Positions 7,478 to 10,754 of a DNA stretch of 10,754 nucleotides are shown piece after piece. The position numbers and the translations under genes are program-made. Source of the stretch: an uncultured Bacteroidales bacterium (GTDB lineage: Bacteria; Bacteroidota; Bacteroidia; Bacteroidales; P3); contig CALCUN010000144.1 in NCBI GenBank assembly GCA_937906975.1, forward strand, positions 1-10,754, in the 5' to 3' direction. Position 1 is the first letter of the stretch. Each line of letters begins with the position of its first letter. The notes beneath the pieces were generated by a model, which worked only from the letters and a program-made list of their open reading frames with translations, was not told the origin of the DNA and made no database searches.

Positions 7478-7768
7478 TTATTTTTTGTCTTTGTATTTGC
7501 TGAGTTGTGTTTTTAATGCGTCTATCGCCTGCATTATCGCTTCTTCAAATGTGTCTGCTTGCTTTGAAGCAAATAAGTCCTTTCCGGCTATTTCTATTCT
7601 AATGTCAGCTATTTTGTTGTTGTCTGACTCTGGTTTATCGACATTTAGTGTTACTTCCGCACCTAAGATGCCTGACGCATGTTTTTCAAGTTTAGAAACT
7701 TTGTCATTGATAAAGTCTTCTAATTTTTGATCAGCTTTAAACTTAATCGATTTAACCGTAATTTTCAT
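7478..7768 (-). CDS. hpf: Ribosome hibernation promoting factor, short form (HPF/RaiA family)
   Basis: 96 residues, MKITVKSIKFKADQKLEDFI..., the beta-alpha-beta-beta-beta-alpha fold of the S30AE/HPF family. Visible are the N-terminal strand and helix (1-31), the LEKH turn (27-30), the IADIRIEIAGKDLFASKQADTF core and the final helix EEAIMQAIDALKTQLSKYK. It lacks the C-terminal dimerisation domain of long HPF, so it is the short type. The protein binds the decoding region of the 30S subunit and silences ribosomes in stationary phase. It follows xerC by 31 bases with no promoter visible between, so it is likely co-transcribed. Its start carries a full AAAGGAGG SD, rare in this phylum (see the separate entry). 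The order xerC-hpf is common in Bacteroidota, usually followed by tRNAs and tuf; here a terminator and the PEPCK-like gene follow instead. Confidence 0.9.
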   Translation of the reverse strand: MKITVKSIKFKADQKLEDFINDKVSKLEKHASGILGAEVTLNVDKPESDNNKIADIRIEIAGKDLFASKQADTFEEAIMQAIDALKTQLSKYKDKK

Positions 7769-7773
7769 AATAA

Positions 7774-7781
7774 CCTCCTTT
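7774..7781 (-). promoter_or_regulatory. Unusually strong Shine-Dalgarno of hpf
   Basis: The minus strand reads AAAGGAGG, five bases (TTATT), then ATG. This is a perfect 8-base complement to the CCUCCUUU anti-SD. Bacteroidota messages generally lack an SD because bS21 with bS6 and bS18 hides the 16S tail; here only hpf and rpsU have a clear one. Confidence 0.85.
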
Positions 7782-7799
7782 GTTTAATTGTTTATATTA

Positions 7800-8687
7800 T
7801 TAGTCTATTTCAGCACTTGGATGTGCTAATTTATAGGCTTTTTTCAATTCTTCAATAGTTGTGTGAGTGTAAACTTGTGTTGATGCTATGGTTGAGTGTC
7901 CCATTAGTTCTTTTATCGCCATTAAATCTGCTCCTTCTGCAAGTGTGTTGGTTGCAAAGCTATGACGAAGTGTGTGTGGAGAGGATTTATTTACAGATTG
8001 AAGGCTTTCTACTTCTTTGCACACAAATGAGTATAATTGTTTTTTGGACATTGGTAAGAATTTGTTATTGATAAGAAAACAATTTAAGGTAATTCCATTT
8101 GCTTTCTTTAAATCAATGTATGCTTTTATTCTTCCCATTATCTCTGAATGAATAGGAATAAGTCTTTCCTTTCTTCCTTTTCCAAGAACTTTGATTTGCA
8201 TTTGTACAAAGTCTATGTCCTCATCTGATAAATCAAGTAATTCTGATTGACGTATGCCGGTAGAATATAATAGTTCTAAAATTAACGAATCTCTTACGCC
8301 AGAGAAAGACGTATCCATACTTTTAACTTTTAGGAGTCTTTCCATTTCGTTTGCAAAAACATAGTCTCTACGATTTTTAGTTACCTTTGGTGCAGTTATT
8401 TTTAGCATTGGGTTTTCTTCAATTACTTTTTCTCTACAAAGGTAATTGAAGTATAATCGTATGCAGGCTACTTTTCTTCCTATACTGCGATTTGAAACTT
8501 CTTTATCTTTCAAAGATAACATCCATATTCTAATCATTGCAGATGTTACTTGCTTTTCATCAGTAATTCCACAAGATGATTCTATGATTTTTTCAAATTG
8601 ATTCAAATCATTAAGGTAGGCTATAACTGTATTTTCAGAATAACCTTTTTCTTTCTTTAAATACCCTACAAAATTTTCAAAATTCAT
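7800..8687 (-). CDS. xerC: Tyrosine recombinase XerC/XerD
   Basis: 295 residues from the ATG at 8687, the usual length for Xer recombinases. The N-terminal SAM-like DNA-binding domain (about 1-90, FVGYLKKEKGYSENTVIAY) is followed by the catalytic domain with the complete active site: Arg146 (TGIRQSELL), Lys170 (LGKGRKER), His238 and Arg241 (HTLRHSF), His264 (GHSTIAST) and nucleophile Tyr273 (VYTH). The enzyme resolves chromosome dimers at dif; no dif site is seen here. The reading frame extends 9 bases further to a TTG at 8696, but the ATG matches the family's N-terminus (MxFxxxLxxEKGYS) and is preferred. The position between rpsU and hpf is the Bacteroidota norm and supports a housekeeping Xer rather than a mobile-element integrase. 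C and D paralogues cannot be told apart confidently by eye. No SD. Confidence 0.9.
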   Translation of the reverse strand: MNFENFVGYLKKEKGYSENTVIAYLNDLNQFEKIIESSCGITDEKQVTSAMIRIWMLSLKDKEVSNRSIGRKVACIRLYFNYLCREKVIEENPMLKITAPKVTKNRRDYVFANEMERLLKVKSMDTSFSGVRDSLILELLYSTGIRQSELLDLSDEDIDFVQMQIKVLGKGRKERLIPIHSEIMGRIKAYIDLKKANGITLNCFLINNKFLPMSKKQLYSFVCKEVESLQSVNKSSPHTLRHSFATNTLAEGADLMAIKELMGHSTIASTQVYTHTTIEELKKAYKLAHPSAEID

Positions 8688-8701
8688 ACTTAACAATTTT
8701 A

Positions 8702-8736
8702 AAAAAAAGCTTACACACGAGTTGCAAGCTTTTTTT
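8702..8736 (-). terminator. Terminator between rpsU and xerC
   Basis: A tract of A plus GCTT (8702-8712) is mirrored by AAGC plus a T-tract (8726-8736). On the minus strand the stem extends inward (GCUUGCA with UGUAAGC, one G-U pair) and is followed by eight U. It would end or attenuate the rpsU message, so xerC-hpf must be read by partial read-through or from a promoter I do not see. Confidence 0.7.
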
Positions 8737-8751
8737 ATTTGTTTTGAAGAA

Positions 8752-8949
8752 CTATTTATCCATCGCTTCTCTTTGCAACTTTTGGATATAGATAGCTTTC
8801 AATTTACGATCTCTTGCTACTACTGAAGGTTTGGTGAATTTTTGTCTGTTTCTCAATTCTTTCACAACACCTGTTTTTTCAAATTTTCTTTTTAATTTTT
8901 TTAAAGCTCTTTCGATGTTCTCACCTTCTTTAATAGGAACAATAATCAT
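8752..8949 (-). CDS. rpsU: Small ribosomal subunit protein bS21
   Basis: 65 residues, MIIVPIKEGENIERALKKLKRKFEKTGVVKELRNRQKFTKPS, the full-length highly basic bS21. In E. coli it aids initiation on the 30S platform; in Bacteroidota it covers the 16S anti-SD together with bS6 and bS18. The gene has its own perfect promoter (9005-9035), its own terminator, and a clear SD (AAAGAGG, 8 bases before ATG). A strong SD on rpsU in this phylum is known as an autoregulatory device: ribosomes lacking bS21 expose the anti-SD and translate rpsU preferentially. I infer the same control here. Confidence 0.93.
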   Translation of the reverse strand: MIIVPIKEGENIERALKKLKRKFEKTGVVKELRNRQKFTKPSVVARDRKLKAIYIQKLQREAMDK

Positions 8950-8957
8950 AATTAATA

Positions 8958-8964
8958 CCTCTTT
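8958..8964 (-). promoter_or_regulatory. Shine-Dalgarno of rpsU
   Basis: The minus strand reads AAAGAGG (GAGGT core) followed by an 8-base spacer and ATG. It fits the known bS21 feedback loop, in which only ribosomes without bS21 can use the site. Confidence 0.75.
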
Positions 8965-9004
8965 CTTTTTTAATTGTTAATAAATAATTTGATAATTTAC
9001 TCTG

Positions 9005-9035
9005 CAAAAGTAGTAATTTATTAGAAACCTACAAA
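9005..9035 (-). promoter_or_regulatory. Consensus Bacteroidota promoter of rpsU
   Basis: Minus strand: TTTG (9035-9032), exactly 19 bases, then TACTTTTG (9012-9005), a full match to TTTG-N19-TAnnTTTG. The -33 box lies beside, and the spacer overlaps, the stop codon (9029-9031) of the thioesterase gene. The leader to the rpsU ATG is about 45-50 bases. Confidence 0.8.
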
Positions 9036-9445
9036 ATTTCTTTTAATTTTTCTTTTATCTTCTCTGGGCATTGAAATGGTCGTCTTGTCTTTTCGCTTAT
9101 AAAGGCTAATAGATTATAGCCCTCACAAATTATTTCTTCTTTGCCTTCTGAAATTCTTAACACCTTGTAATCAAATCTTATTTTTACCTTTGGCATTTGC
9201 TGCAATGTTGTTCTTATGATTAGTTCTTCATCAAAATATGCAGGTTTTAGATATTTTGCATATTGTTCTATTAGGGGCATCATTATTCCTTCGTCTTCCA
9301 TTGTTTTGTAACTAACACCTATGTATCGCATTAGTTCAACTCGCCCCATTTCAAAGTATCGAAAATAATTACTATTGTGAACTATTCCCATTTTGTCGGT
9401 GTCCACATAATTTACTCGGAATTTATAGTCAAAAGATACTGCCAT
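9029..9445 (-). CDS. Acyl-CoA thioesterase, YbgC/FadM-type hotdog fold
   Basis: 138 residues, the normal size for single-domain 4HBT thioesterases. The active-site region YVDTDKMGIVHNSNYFRYFE (residues 13-32) contains the DTD acid (15-17) and the G-x-V-x-x-x-x-Y pattern of the family; beta strands such as ELIIRTTLQQMPKVKIRFDY follow. Such cytosolic enzymes hydrolyse acyl-CoA thioesters; substrate range (short-chain, aromatic or long-chain) cannot be read from the sequence. The ATG at 9445 has no SD. It is downstream of rpmB but separated by a strong hairpin, so it is either expressed by read-through or from a promoter not visible. Its last bases carry part of the rpsU promoter. Confidence 0.85.
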   Translation of the reverse strand: MAVSFDYKFRVNYVDTDKMGIVHNSNYFRYFEMGRVELMRYIGVSYKTMEDEGIMMPLIEQYAKYLKPAYFDEELIIRTTLQQMPKVKIRFDYKVLRISEGKEEIICEGYNLLAFISEKTRRPFQCPEKIKEKLKEIL

Positions 9446-9461
9446 AATGTTTTTATTAACA

Positions 9462-9497
9462 AAAAAGAGAGTTTTGCTTTCGCAAGACTCTCTTTTT
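9462..9497 (-). terminator. Terminator after rpmB with GAAA tetraloop
   Basis: A 16-bp stem with one mismatch (9462-9477 against 9482-9497) encloses a 4-base loop that reads GAAA on the minus strand, a stable GNRA tetraloop, and a U-tract follows on that strand. It should end most rpmB transcripts. Confidence 0.85.
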
Positions 9498-9516
9498 GTA
9501 GTTATATTTTGTTTAA

Positions 9517-9756
9517 TTATAACTTAATGATACCTTTTTCGATTGAGTTATTTAAACACGCCAATACACCTTTTTTGTTTATTGTACGCATTCCAGCAGG
9601 TGTTACCTTTAATGTAACCCATACATCTTCTTCTGGAATATAGAATTTCTTCATTTGAAGATTTGGATAGAATCTTCTTTTAGTTTTAACGTTAGAGTGA
9701 GAAACTCTATTTCCTGTCATAACTCTCTTTCCTGTTATTTCACAAATCTTTGCCAT
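9517..9756 (-). CDS. rpmB: Large ribosomal subunit protein bL28
   Basis: 79 residues, [22 protein letters not shown], then [34 protein letters not shown]: the entire bL28 family signature at standard length. Only Cys5 and a late Cys remain, without paired CxxC motifs, so this is the zinc-free form. It has a clear promoter (9804-9834) and terminator (9462-9497), making it a single-gene unit. In many Bacteroidota rpmG (bL33) and a DUF4295 gene directly follow rpmB; they are absent here. The start has only a weak GAG, too close to the ATG to count as an SD. Confidence 0.93.
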   Translation of the reverse strand: MAKICEITGKRVMTGNRVSHSNVKTKRRFYPNLQMKKFYIPEEDVWVTLKVTPAGMRTINKKGVLACLNNSIEKGIIKL

Positions 9757-9803
9757 CTCTATATGAATTTATTTTTTTATTCTTCTTTTTGAAAATTGAG
9801 TTG

Positions 9804-9834
9804 CAAATTTCGGAATTTTTATTGAATTGACAAA
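9804..9834 (-). promoter_or_regulatory. Bacteroidota promoter of rpmB
   Basis: Minus strand: TTTG (9834-9831), 19 bases, then GAAATTTG (9811-9804), seven of eight positions counting the free ones. Spacing is identical to that of the rpsU promoter. The leader to the ATG is about 40 bases. Confidence 0.7.
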
Positions 9835-9879
9835 ACTTTTTTGACTTTTATTTATTTTTTGTTGTTTTAAAAAATAAAA

Positions 9880-9913
9880 AAGCGAGGTGTTCGCTTTATT
9901 TTACACCTCGCTT
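9880..9913 (-). terminator. Terminator after enolase
   Basis: An 11-bp perfect stem (AAGCGAGGTGT at 9880-9890, ACACCTCGCTT at 9903-9913) with a 12-base loop; on the minus strand the stem is followed by a U-rich run. It lies 11 bases after the enolase stop. Confidence 0.88.
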
Positions 9914-9924
9914 AAAGTCTTTAT

Positions 9925-10754
<830 letters not shown>

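Noticed and set aside
7800..8687. Tyrosine recombinase as evidence of an integrated mobile element
   Set aside because: Its place between rpsU and hpf and its standard Xer length indicate the housekeeping enzyme; no att-like repeats or other element genes are seen.

Overview
The window is almost certainly a metagenomic contig from an AT-rich member of the Bacteroidota (Bacteroidales-like), with a short foreign segment at its left end. Signs of Bacteroidota are low GC, A-rich start regions mostly lacking Shine-Dalgarno (SD) sequences, promoters of the TTTG-N19-TAnnTTTG type, a type IX secretion (T9SS) cargo protein, and the rpsU-xerC-hpf gene order. Bases 1 to about 470 look different: GC-rich, with a Bacillota-type SD and a TATAAT -10 box, encoding the N-terminal part of a YlmH-like RNA-binding protein. 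I read this as a chimeric assembly join, because the gene just right of the join lacks its own start.

Layout: (1) 1-364, minus: partial ylmH-like gene with a possible leader. (2) About 470-835, plus: a 5'-truncated small acidic protein resembling DUF7674/immunity-type proteins. (3) 898-3825, plus: a two-gene unit with a large secreted LRR_5 (BspA-like) protein carrying a T9SS sorting domain, then a small membrane protein 3 bp downstream. (4) 3824-3855: a bidirectional terminator between converging transcription units. (5) 3861-7313, minus: a protein of about 1150 residues, probably PPi-dependent PEP carboxykinase, with its own promoter. (6) 7478-8949, minus: hpf, xerC and rpsU, the translation/recombination block. 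(7) 9029-9756, minus: a hotdog-fold thioesterase and rpmB (bL28). (8) 9925-10754, minus: the C-terminal two thirds of enolase, running off the right edge.

The genes are mostly core housekeeping. Enolase makes phosphoenolpyruvate (PEP), and the candidate PPi-PEPCK would interconvert PEP and oxaloacetate, the entry to succinate/propionate fermentation; they are separate units and only share a neighbourhood. The most interesting signal is translational. Of the Bacteroidota genes whose start is visible, only rpsU and hpf carry clear SD sequences, and the hpf one is a full 8-base match. Bacteroidota ribosomes normally hide their anti-SD with bS21 (the rpsU product), so this suggests that hibernation factor synthesis could be tied to bS21 status.

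No stretch over 300 bases lacks a gene. The main gaps (365-470, 836-897, 7314-7477, 9757-9924) hold promoters, hairpins or terminators as listed. I saw no tRNA, rRNA, CRISPR array or insertion sequence.
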